NCBI GenBank assembly: GCA_025677835.1
Contig: JAIXMR010000004.1
Location: forward strand, 186,001-250,000
Source: Sporodiniella umbellata
Taxonomy: Eukaryota > Mucoromycota > Mucoromycetes > Mucorales > Rhizopodaceae
Direction of reading: 5' to 3'
Length of the DNA: 64,000 nt
The notes under the pieces were generated by a model. The model saw only the letters and a list, made by a program, of their open reading frames with translations, did not search any database and was not told the origin of the DNA. The translations under genes were made by a program, and so were the position numbers. Below are positions 48,109 to 58,212 of this stretch, piece after piece; positions within the stretch are counted from its first letter, which is position 1; every line of letters begins with the position of its first letter.

Positions 48109-49502
48109 TTACACAAAGGTGGCGGCAGCGTCGTCTCTGATAACGGTATATTCTGAAAGAATCGTGTTTGGTCGATGGACTACGGGCTTGGGAAAATCAG
48201 CGATTTCGAGTGATGGTACTTTATCTAATGACTGCATAATATCAGACTCAATTAGCTCTTGTACTACGTCTACATCTTCATTGTCTTCTTCATTCGTTGG
48301 GGTCTCTTTTTTTAGAATTTCGGCTTGCTTATCGCGCTTCTCTTGCTTTCTGGCCTCTTTGACAGACTTTACGGCAAAATCTACAAACATCTCGTCGTAC
48401 TGTTTGACCACATCCCGCTTCCTATTGTCGATTACACTGTGCACCAAGAACCAGTCATGAGGGAAGTTTTCTTCTACTAGTTTGACATCCGCATTTTCTT
48501 TCTTTAAGGCCTCATACATTTCCATTGCACTATCCCTAAGCACTTCTCTGGTACCCACTATCAACAGGACATGTTTGGGCAAAAACCGATCAAATCCACT
48601 CGTTATTTGACTTAAGCGCAAAATAGGCAGATCTTCTATTTTTGTTTCTGGAAGACCCAAGTATTCTTTGAAAACCATGTCTGCCAATTTGTAAGTAATT
48701 ATATCCTCTTTTTCGTATTTCGTCCATGAATCATGCGTAGTGTCTGATGAAAGAAGAGGAGAGGTAAACAAGATGGCTGCAGGTAGCGGTATGCTAAAAT
48801 TAGTCCTCGGGGCGTTCAAATCGTTGATAATTTCAGGTGCATAGGTTCGTATAAGTGTCTCAAAACAAAGAGCGGCCCCGGCAGAGTCTCCAGAAAAAAC
48901 AATTTTATTAGGAGAAACACCAAGATCTTTTGTTAAGTATTTGTAGGCAGCCATGCATTCAAATAGAGGCCCAGGATACTTGTGCTCAGGTGTCAATCCT
49001 AAAGCGCTAATTGAGTGATACAGATTACCAAATAAGTTGCATTTTATCTTACCATATTCCACAGACATTATACACGCATACATATTATGCTTTTGCTTGA
49101 AAAGTCTTAACCAATTTATAAATGAATCCATGTACATCGTGCTATTCCCTACTCTAAATCCTCCGCCTATATTATAAAAAAAAAATAGGTTAACTTTTCT
49201 GAGAATATGCATAAGTGGTGTATACACACACCATGAATTTCAAAGATGATAACATCAGATTTTTTTAGTCGTTTGATAGCTGTCTCATCATCGCATCGAA
49301 TCATTTCAGACATAATTAGGCTTCCCTTCCAATGCTCATTATCAAATTTGCGAATAAACCGTTTTTGTTCTTTTAAAGGCAGAGTAAACTCATTTATGAT
49401 AGCTCTTGCTGCCACAGGATGCATTGTGATAGCAGATCTAATAACTTGAAGAGCAACAGAGGCAGGCGATCTTCTCTTTATGAGTAAACGAATATCGTCC
49501 AT
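48109..49502 (-). CDS. Alpha/beta hydrolase (hormone-sensitive-lipase/steryl-acetyl-hydrolase-like)
   Basis: Predicted esterase or lipase. Exon 1 (49502 to about 49232) ends EIHG and joins across a short intron to GGFRVGNSTMY, giving the oxyanion motif HGGGF. A second intron (49052-48999) joins SVEYG to LTPEHKYPGPLFE. It is 54 nt, in frame and stop-free, so an unspliced read stays open and inserts 18 odd residues. The nucleophile elbow is VFSGDSAGAAL, the acid lies in VGTREVLRDS and the His in NFPHDWFLVHS. The C-terminal 90 aa are charged (KEARKQEKRDKQAEILKK, then an acidic stretch) and are an extension beyond the usual domain. No signal peptide is seen. The full triad supports an active enzyme; substrate unknown. 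Confidence 0.88.
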
Positions 49503-51803
49503 TGTATGTATTTATGTAGTGCTGTTTGGAGAAACAAGAAGATGTTTATGTGAGTAAAAAAGGTTTTTTCTCTTAGCCTGAGAACTGATTAGAACCTTTA
49601 TTTATATTCCTTTTTTTGGGTAAGAGGTGTTGAAAAATCCTGTATTTGTATTTTTTTTTTTTTTTTGGAGTAACAAGTCATGTAAACACCGATCTAAGCA
49701 AAGCAAAGACACTTATTCTGCATCCCACTACTATTCATTTAAAAAGGTAAAGAAATATAACTATACTTGTACTAAAAAAAAAAATAAGCCAGTAATTAGA
49801 CTAGCCTATATATGTGTGTATGTTAATAAAGACACACCATTCATACAGTTAGTATATAAAATACCTTTTTATGCTATAAAGTCAAAAACTGGTACTTTTA
49901 TGATAGTTCCTCTTGTTTTGAATAATGCAACAAAAAAGCGCTTCGAAAATAGAGCTTTTATGTCGCTGTCGTTACAAACGTTCAAAAATAAAATATCCCA
50001 AATTTCAAGTAATTTGTAATTGATGATAGTCGTATGAGATAAAAGCCCAAGTTGTTGAAATGCATAACGATTTTACACCACCTGGTTTGAACTTGGAATA
50101 GTAAAATACCAATTAGAAGCCCTATGTGTCGATTAAACAGCCTGTCTTAAAAGGACTTCGGCGTTAGTGTTAATGAAATTCAGCATTGTTTTTACATACT
50201 ACAAACGTATATAGAGCATGTATTCCTTGCTCTTTATCTTGTTCGTTTGTAGAAAACTGTAAATTTAAAGCTTCAATCAAAACTAAACATATGAAAATCT
50301 ATGAATATCTCTTGTCTATATTATTTATTCTTTCTCGCTTATGTTACAATAATAAATAAAATAAGGCCAACCCCAACGAAAAAAAAAAAAACTTTTTTAT
50401 TAGTCCAAATAAGGAACGCTACACTGAGTGTTGACCATCTCTTACAGTAAGTAGCTACATGAATCGAATTAAAAACTGTATTAGCCGTTTTGAACAACAC
50501 TGTTTGGCGGTGTTAACAATGCAAATGTAAAGTAACGGTACAGTATCAAAGATTTTGAACTAGGTCTATATCACTACACAGCTCTTTGTACATCAAAGCC
50601 TTCTTTATATAGTATTCTCATAGCCTACGTAAAAAGCAAAGAAAAATATCTATCATTCCATACAAACAAGCAATCAAATCCTATAAGCTTGGAGCGATTC
50701 TTGCTTACATGAAAAGGAACTTCACATGTTATACTTTTACTTTATTTGGAGCAGCTGACTTTTTTCTTTAACCGATGATAAGAAAAGGAGTGGGGTTCGT
50801 AGTCGCTATTGTCGATAACCAAACCAGCTAGTATCAATTCCGTATTATGTTGGGAAAAAACTTTCAAAAAAAAAAAAAGATCTTATGTAAAATTGAAGCC
50901 TCATTAGTTTTATTTTCAAAAAGAAGGTACCGAGGTGTTTGGATTCTATAGATGTAACCCAAACCCTGTATGATTTAGGAAAATTAAGGGGAAGAGAGCC
51001 TTCTATAAACCAGATTTGCTTCAATTAAGAAAAAACATATAAATACAAGAGCACTAAGGACGGACATATGCCTATATGTAAATACATAAGCACACTTAAC
51101 GCTTTGCTTATATCTTAGGCTTCACAAATGTTGTTAGAAGCCACTCAGTAGACTTTCTAACACAAAGTGCATTTATATGACGTTTGCTTTAACATAGTCT
51201 TTCTAAAGTTTATTTATGTAAATTTCTACCAATTGAAAAGCTTTACGTAATATCTAAATTTGAGATGTTAGATTTCCTGAAACTCACTATAAAAGTACAT
51301 ATACTTTTTCAGCGCATAGCGGCCTTAAGAAGATGTTCTGATACTATCTTCCACTTTGGCTGTACCAGTCTTCACTGTATAGAAGTAGATCATGGCACTT
51401 ATTTTTACGGTTGAATATACATCTTAAGCTTATCCTTTGAAGACCATAAAACATATCAGACATATATACAATCAGGCAAGAAAAGTGCAAAGTTGTATTT
51501 AGGAACAAGTGATTGGTATTTTACACTACAACCTTGACTTACTGCACACCTAGATGTAACCGCTGCAGTCTGACTATGCTTTGATCAAGCATGCCCATCC
51601 TACAGTTTAAAATATGAAGGCTGACCACATCTCAGTACTGGAATTGACCAAAAAATTTGTTTTAGTACTCTAAGTCTGTTAAATTAGTTTCATCAAGTGG
51701 TTTCGAATGTACTTTAGGTAAAAATTCAGCAACTGTTCAACTGAGCCTTAAAATTTTAGCTTTTTAGATAGAATTCTTCCTTTTTTAGCCTTTTTTTCCA
51801 TCT
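49503..51803. other. 2.3-kb gene-poor AT-rich region
   Basis: The only ORF of size is 49627-50019 (+, 130 codons). It contains a poly-T-encoded Phe run and a basic, Asn/Lys-rich tail (SLSLQTFKNKISQISSNL), and no family is recognised. Poly-A near 50380-50392 and 50865-50878. No RNA gene recognised apart from the tRNA-like remnant that follows. Confidence 0.4.
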
Positions 51804-51858
51804 GTACCGTGGTAGTCTAGAATTCGTGCTACTGGTCGATCCCCGTGACCTGGCTCTT
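51804..51858 (+). pseudogene. tRNA-like remnant (A-box and B-box, no anticodon stem)
   Basis: The stretch CCGTGGTAGTCTAG resembles the acceptor/D-arm start of eukaryotic Glu/Asp-type tRNAs and includes an A-box-like TGGTAGTCTAG. After about 16 nt comes GGTCGATCCCC, similar to the B-box/T-loop, and a T5 run follows at 51857-51861. The middle (anticodon arm) is too short for a functional tRNA. It could be a decayed tRNA gene or the head of a tRNA-derived SINE. It lies 80 nt upstream of the next coding start. Confidence 0.35.
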
Positions 51859-51940
51859 TTTAATTGCCAATTTCCTTTTCTTCTTTTTTTTTTTTTTTCT
51901 GCACCTTTCTTTTAGTTTATTCTAGTTTTTTCTTACCTTG

Positions 51941-53237
51941 ATGGGTGCTCAAGTAGTCGATTATAGAGTATCTACTTTGATTGTCTTGTGCAAAGATTGT
52001 AATAGCGATGTTGGACTGTACCCAGCTCGTCATAAATGTGTACCTGTCAATAATTCTGCCATGCCTCTTCTTTCATTAGAGACTACTGCTGAAACCTCAA
52101 ACCCCTCCAATATACCACCAGTAGCTAAAAGTAGGTGGCGATCCTTAAGAGAAAGAAATCCACCGGTTCAGTCGGTAAACGAAAACACTAATGACTCCAT
52201 CTACTTGGACAGCTTTGTTCAAAATCTTTCGGAAATCAATGACAACACGTCTACCACCGGAAAAAAACTATGGGGAAGAGTTAGAAACAACGATAAATGG
52301 AAACAATTAACAGAAAAAAGTAACCACCAATACCTCTAAACAAATGGTGCTAATTCTTTGTTTTATAGATGAAAAGGCTAGTTCAAGTGGAAAGCTATGG
52401 GAAAAACTGTTGCAGGCAACTCATACCATAGCTGAAAAGAGCCCAAAGGACGATCGGGGGGCTGGTAATACATATACTCATATATTAAAATTAAACAAAA
52501 TTTTGAAATTAAATGATTTGTTTTGCACTATCAGAATCAGATGAGGATGATTGGGAAGGAGAAACCCACGTTGCAAGGATACTTCGCGAACACTATGAGA
52601 AAAGCAGAAAACCGCTACCCAACTGGTTGTATGATAGAGGTGATTTGAATCAAAGGTATAATCAAATACAAGTATAAATATAAATGCATTAACACCCCTT
52701 TCTTAAAGCCAATCTTATGGGAAAAACGTTGAAAGGGCACTCTCATTTCGAGATAAAGAGCTCATGGAACTTCGCCAGCGCTCCCCACCCCCTTTACCTA
52801 ATACCCACGAAAATAATAGCCGTTTAAGTCGTCCTACTTCTCTTAGAAATCGGTCATCTGAACGCCGACCTTCCAGAAAAGATCAGTTATTTGAAACCCC
52901 TGCGTCTGTTAGAGAGCAGTCGTTTGAAAGATACTCACACAATAGTAGCAGTCGATCAAGTTACAAAGAAATGCAGGATTATGAACAGTATCGTCGCCCT
53001 AAACTTTCGGAAAAAGATTCTGGAAGCTACGAAAGAAGCAGGGATAGCACGCCTCCTCATAATCGCCGCAATGGGTTTTATGAAGGAGACGGCCTTACAA
53101 AAGATTATAGTAAAGAGGATTACTTTCAGATATCAACATCACCATCTCCTTCATTGGCTAGATATCCTGGAAGTTTAAGACGAGTTCCAGACGCTGGACG
53201 GGGGGAACTTGGAAAAAACAAGCTAAACCATTTTTGA
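51941..53237 (+). CDS. Mso1-like protein with Sec1-binding motif and Ser/Arg-rich C-terminus
   Basis: Possible exocytic accessory factor. ATG at 51941 (MGAQVVDYRVSTLIVLCKDC). A CKDC...C pair lies at the N-terminus (CKDCNSDVGLYPARHKC), which may be half of a LIM/ribbon-like finger. Exon 1 ends near 52318; exons follow from about 52369, about 52535 and about 52710 to the stop at 53237. The third exon reads DDWEGETHVARILREHYE and KSRKPLPNWLYDRG. This matches the pattern of the Mso1 Sec1-binding region (hV.rvLReyY...P.WL). The last exon is low complexity, rich in Ser, Arg, Pro and Tyr (RPTSLRNRSSERRPSRKD), probably disordered and phosphorylated. Motif-based inference; overall family not otherwise recognised. 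Confidence 0.62.
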
Positions 53238-53937
53238 CCTTTTTTTTTTGGGATTTTTTTTTTTTTGGAAAATGCTTTAACCAAATGGCTGCTCTAAAAT
53301 TAATAAATAAAACAGGTTTAGACATCTAGGCATTTTGCAGTTCTGTCAATATGCCTTTTTTTTTTTCGGCAATAGATACATATGTACAAGAAGAAGAATA
53401 ATCCCCAAATATGCTAACCATACCTGAACCTTCCAATATAACTATTGGCAGGCATACTCCGATTTAAATAGAGTGGACAGCACCAATGGTTATAAAGACA
53501 GTGACTATTGCAACTTAATAACCATACCCTGTCCTTGAGTTCAAAAGTAGGTTTCTAAGGCATAGATAGAGTAATATTATGCACAACGGTAAATGTAGCA
53601 TTTATAGACAAGATTTTATTAACTTGAATTTTTCTAATCTCAGATTATTAGTTTTCAGCTCAATAAAGTAATGCTTCACTACTCTAATATAATTTTGCGG
53701 TTTGGAAAGCCCATTTATTTTTAATTTAATATACGAAATTTGATTGATTCTGTTTTTTTTTGTTTTTTTGGTTAAGTCGACTAGCTGATGCTTTACAGTG
53801 AATCCTTATCGCTAGATAAAAAAAAGTAGCCAAAAGCAGATGTGTTTCTCCTTTAGTTATAATATTCAATTTTTAAAAAGGCTTCTGAGTTTGTCATTAC
53901 ACTTTTTTCTATTTATTTGTTCTTTTTTAAATAGCAA
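53238..53937. other. Convergent intergenic spacer
   Basis: Between the Mso1-like stop and the glycosyltransferase stop. T-rich runs at 53240-53266 and 53353-53365. No gene. Confidence 0.4.
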
Positions 53938-55795
53938 TCAGTCAGTTTTGGGCTTTGACACTGAAAATGTGAAGGCACTAATCTTTAACCATTTCCGAAC
54001 TAGTGAGTGTCTAAAGGGTATTTTTACAAGCTCGAATGAAACGCGGATAGAACACATAAATACAAATAGCGCAAAGCAGATAAGATCAATGTTGTGAGAC
54101 TTAACGTACGACATTTGACGTGATACTTCGTAACGATAAGGCAACTGAGTATCATTGTTAACAAAAAGCACCTCCTCTACAAGATTTGCTCCGCGATACA
54201 CACCGTTCTGAGAGTGGATCTGAACAAGAGCCCTGTAACGGTTTACGTTCTTTTGATAGTAGTTGTCAGGATCTTTACCAACATCTGCTATGATATTTGT
54301 AGTTTGCTGTTGATCTAGTTCAGGACTCAAATACCCACCCAAGCCATTGTACTTTGTATTGTGTGCGTTGAGAAATTGATCGCCATAGAAAGGAAATACA
54401 ATCAGCCGTTTACCAGCATACAGTCCCTCATACATAGATACAGCACCGCCGTGTGTCAAGAAAGTAGTGACAGAAGGATGTACAACAACAGCTGTCTGTG
54501 GTGCCCATTTCACAAACTTCAAGTTTGAATAAAATCCATTAAATATGTTTTCTGTTTCGTAGATATTTCCAGATCTTGTCTTGACACTACTAGGGAATGC
54601 CTCCACACCTTTGCGAAAAGCCCAGAGGAAGCCGTCATATGCCCCACTTTCAATACTCTCCAGTAGGCCTATTAGAATCAGCCTCAAGTCATGCTCAGAT
54701 GCTACAGCATGCTGCCCAAAAGCAATGTAAATCACTCGTGTGTGGCTTTCAAGATATCTCTTTAGTTCTACAGTAAGAGACTTGTATTTTTGCTCCATAA
54801 TAGGCCCAACAAATTCGATCAAAGGTCCTACTGGACGAGCTGTTTCCATACCAAAAAGGGTATTGATTATTTTGAGATTGTTTCGGTGTGTCCATGAATC
54901 GTATTCTTGCTCAATAATACCGCAATTGGCCAGACGGCGTTGACTGATTATCCAATCGCTATACGGCTTCATACGAACAATAGCCTTCACAGGGATTATA
55001 AACATATCGTAAAACCTTTTCAAGAAACCCATTTCGCGTGTGGTTGGACTTTTCATTGTAAGTATATTGTTGTTTACATATGAGGCCCCAGCGTCTATAG
55101 TATATTTTATGTGTATCAGTGTATTGTTTGTTGTTTTGTACTCGTAAAAAAAAGTTTAATAAATATTTGACCTTGAAAGGCTGCATAGGCAGCTGTAATA
55201 GCGTAGGGAACATTGGAATCTTTTGCTGCTTCAAAACACCCGGGAGAATTTGCATAGCTACATAAGACCATACTAACGTTCTGCGTTTGAATAATCTCAC
55301 GCATTGCAACATAGTCTTTGATAACACAATGAGTATAACTAATTTGATAATGACCATCTAGTTTTTACCAGAGGGAAAATCTTTGTATCCGCTACGCAAC
55401 ACAGTTCCTGCTGCATCTAATATAGTTGCTCTCTTTAACCCAAAGGCACTTTCTAAGTGTGTTTGTTCTCCATCGAGAACAATTGTGTTAAAGTGAGGAT
55501 ATGAGTTGCTATACTTTGATTGCATCTCCTATGTAGCTACGTGTTAAAAAAAAAAAAAAAAAAGTGGCTGTATTACTCTAGTGATGTATGTGATTTTATG
55601 TCCTCTTTTACTGAGTTCGTCCAGAATCGATAAAACCCAATTTACATTGGATGACCCCCCATACATGCACATAAAAACTATATGTCTTGGCTCTCTATAA
55701 CTAGTTATTAATGTCTCCTGAGCGTCAGATGAACCCCAAAACGCAAGACTAGTAACTACTATAGTAGCAGCAATTCCCAAACTTTTAAATTTCAT
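53938..55795 (-). CDS. UDP-glycosyltransferase (GT1 family), secretory/ER membrane type
   Basis: Predicted UDP-sugar-dependent glycosyltransferase. ATG at 55795 gives MKFKSLGIAATIVVTSLAFW, a signal peptide. GGSSNVNWVLSILDELSKRG and HKITYITR follow, the GT1 N-terminal acceptor-site region. Middle exons (about 55530-55370, 55342-55175, then from about 55095) carry VSMVLCSYANSPGCFEAAKD. The nucleotide-sugar site is well preserved: FVKWAPQTAVVVHPSVTTFL, THGGAVSMYEGLYAGK, and FPFYGDQFLNA. A single C-terminal TM helix (IDLICFALFVFMCSIRV) and basic tail suggest an ER topology like animal UGTs. The His usually found in the GH(V/I)NP motif appears as Asn (SNVNW). About 530 aa. Acceptor unknown. Confidence 0.88.
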
Positions 55796-56753
55796 AGTAA
55801 TATAATAAAGTGCGAAAAAAAACACAAAAAGAAAAACTTGCGTTTTTAAATACTCTTACTACTCGATAACATCACGTATTTTTTGCCGAACCCTTTTATA
55901 CTAATTTTTTTTCTCTCAGTAAACATGGATTTGTTTAGGATTAAAAACAGACAGAAACCCCAAGGTATGAGTTAAACCGAAATTTTAGCCGTATTTTTGT
56001 GTTTCTCAATTTTTTTAAAAAAAAAGAAATATAATTAACCTGGGTCTCCTACAATGCATTGTACATAAAATTCGGAATACGACTCTAAAAACGTATTAGC
56101 CGGAAGTCAGAATATTAAAAACAAAGCCTTTTTTTGGGATGCTTAAAGATTTGGTAATATAACACTTCATTGAAAGCAGAATACACCATGCAAACAATTG
56201 GAAAAAACAGCTTTAAACAATCTGTTCAGTTAAAAAAGAAAAACAAGCATTCAAAGTTACAAACTCTAGGTTTGAAAGCTTTATCGGTAGCAATTAGACA
56301 GTGCGTATGTAAGTCAAAACGTAAAGCTACGCATAAAATTTTATATAGGTGTAATAAACCTAGAAAGCAGGCCTCATCAGTAACTCATATTCAGCTATAT
56401 GAAACATTTCATCTTAAAAGTACAATGGAGCTATTATCATATTGATCTTTCTACATTATTTTTTCAAGTTTTTTTTTTTTTTTTTTTTGAGAAGCAGCTT
56501 GAACCTCACTGTATATGAAACAAAACACATACGCAAGTAGTACTCAATTAAGAACAAACGATAGCCACTTTTAGAAAGGTCTACTTTGGTTTCGCCTTTA
56601 AAGCTTGACAAGTATTTTTACGTAATGTTTTCTGAATACAATGATAATTCCTCAACTGACAGGGAATAAATATACTTCAAAAATGCATAAAAATGGCAGT
56701 TTAGTTTTTCAGAAACATCAACAAAGTTGCAGAATAAAGAGAACTTTTTTTTT
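55796..56753. other. Intergenic with one doubtful small ORF
   Basis: Contains the ORF 56170-56445 (91 codons; internal Met at 56188), very rich in Lys, Ser and Gln (KKKNKHSKLQTLGLKALSVA) without a known motif. I leave it uncalled because nothing but length supports it. T7A9 palindrome at 56010-56025 and a T18 run near 56470-56487. Confidence 0.35.
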
Positions 56754-57468
56754 TTACAAGTCGTATTCCTCGTCAGAGTCGTCATATTGTCTACGGTTAT
56801 ACTATTCGTGAAGTTTCAATAAAACTGTTCTTTTTAAACACAAAAAAAGATCAAAGAAAGAAAGAAAATAGGCACTTACAACTATACGTGTCTGTGTAGA
56901 GCTGGTTTCTTGTTGGTTGATTTGACCGAGAAGATCAATTAATTGTGTTTCAGTGATTTTGCCTCTCAACTGGTTGGATTGTGCCATTCTGATCAACAGA
57001 TCTTCTACTGCTCGTGCTTTGTCTGCTTTGACCATTTGGATTCGGCCCACTAGAAATCGCAAGAAAGTTTTTTAGTAAGACGATCTAGACAAGCCAATAA
57101 AATAGCGTTACTTACAGCGTTCGCGAGCAGAATTGTCCAAAATTTGATACAACTGATATTATAATGCTTAAAATCCAACTATGGGTGATTTGATCTAACT
57201 TACCATGTTACGTCGCATTTCCTCCATTTGGCTGTTTATAAGTTAGCTTTATGTGTTTATTCAAATGTAGTTTCTTGTTTACTTGTTCTTTTCGGCATCT
57301 TCCTTGGAGGCACCACTGGCACCTGGGAAACCACCCTACTAAAAATGAGCTTTTCGAATTTCTTTTTGCTTGTTCTTTGATTACCTGAGAAGGCTTTACG
57401 CCTCCACTTTTGCCTTGAAGCTCGGCTAAACGTCTAGCTCTGATTGCTTGAAGTTCGTCGTCTTCCAT
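56754..57468 (-). CDS. PDCD5: PDCD5/TFAR19-family DNA-binding protein
   Basis: Conserved small protein linked to apoptosis, chaperonin/tubulin folding and TIP60 in animals. Five or six small exons: MEDDELQAIRARRLAELQGK at 57468, then GGFPGASGASKEDAEKN, QMEEMRRNM, LYQILDNSARERLGRIQMVK, and ARAVEDLLIRMAQSNQLRGK followed by ITETQLIDLLGQ. The last exon is YNRRQYDDSDEEYDL, stop 56756-56754. Splice phases all agree, giving about 135 aa, close to the normal length. The three-helix core and the acidic C-terminus are intact. Confidence 0.94.
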
Positions 57469-58212
57469 TATATTTTAGATGAGTGAAAAGAAATAGTTTT
57501 TTTTTTTTTTTTTTAAAGAAAAAATCGTTTAAGGTTCAGCTTTTAAATGTAATCTTTTCAAAACCAACTTTTGTTTTGAGTATACCAAACTATGCTAGTA
57601 AATACCTAAAAGCAAGTGTCTTGGGCTATCAAAAATGTCGTATACAGCATAAGCTGTGTTATATCAGATTTTGATTAATATAAAAAATTCTTGCATAAGA
57701 AGGTACGCGTTTTTAGATTTGAGGTTCAATGGCATGGCTTTACGCTATAAACTGTTTTCTGCCTAGAATTGCTTTAGTGATTGTGTTTTATATGTATCAG
57801 AAGAGAGTATTTGAGAGACTTCTTGTTCGATATGTGGTATTTTTGACGAAAATCTAGTAGTTTTTATGTAGTTCATAGCTCTCTATTAAACATTGGTGTA
57901 TAGACTTGTAAACATTCACTTCTCGCTATACTTACAAATACAACTAAAATATTCTTTGAGATGAAAAGCAAAGTGTTGCTTAAAAAAAAAAAAAGGAAGC
58001 AGCATACATCATGGTATTTTAGAGACTGCTATCTACTCACTTTAGTTTTTCTGAGGCAACGTATGTAAGTCAGTTTCAAAACTCCTTTCCATTCCATACA
58101 CTAAACCTGTTTTAATCTTGGTATTATTCATATTTTTTTCTTAAATTATTTTTCATTTTTTACTACTGTTGTTCAGAGACAAACGTTATTGAACCTTTCC
58201 TATAGCTAGAAG
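57469..58212. other. Divergent intergenic region PDCD5 / VTC
   Basis: T18 run near 57497-57514. The ORF at 57483-57674 translates this run and is not supported. Upstream region for both neighbours. Confidence 0.4.

Noticed and set aside
49627..50019. 130-codon ORF downstream of the hydrolase promoter
   Set aside because: Starts with poly-T-encoded Phe residues, is Lys/Asn-rich and has no recognisable family. A mitochondrial-DNA insert was considered, but I could not match it to any mitochondrial gene.
56170..56445. 91-codon lysine-rich ORF
   Set aside because: Length and composition are compatible with chance in AT-rich DNA; no motif, no splice context.
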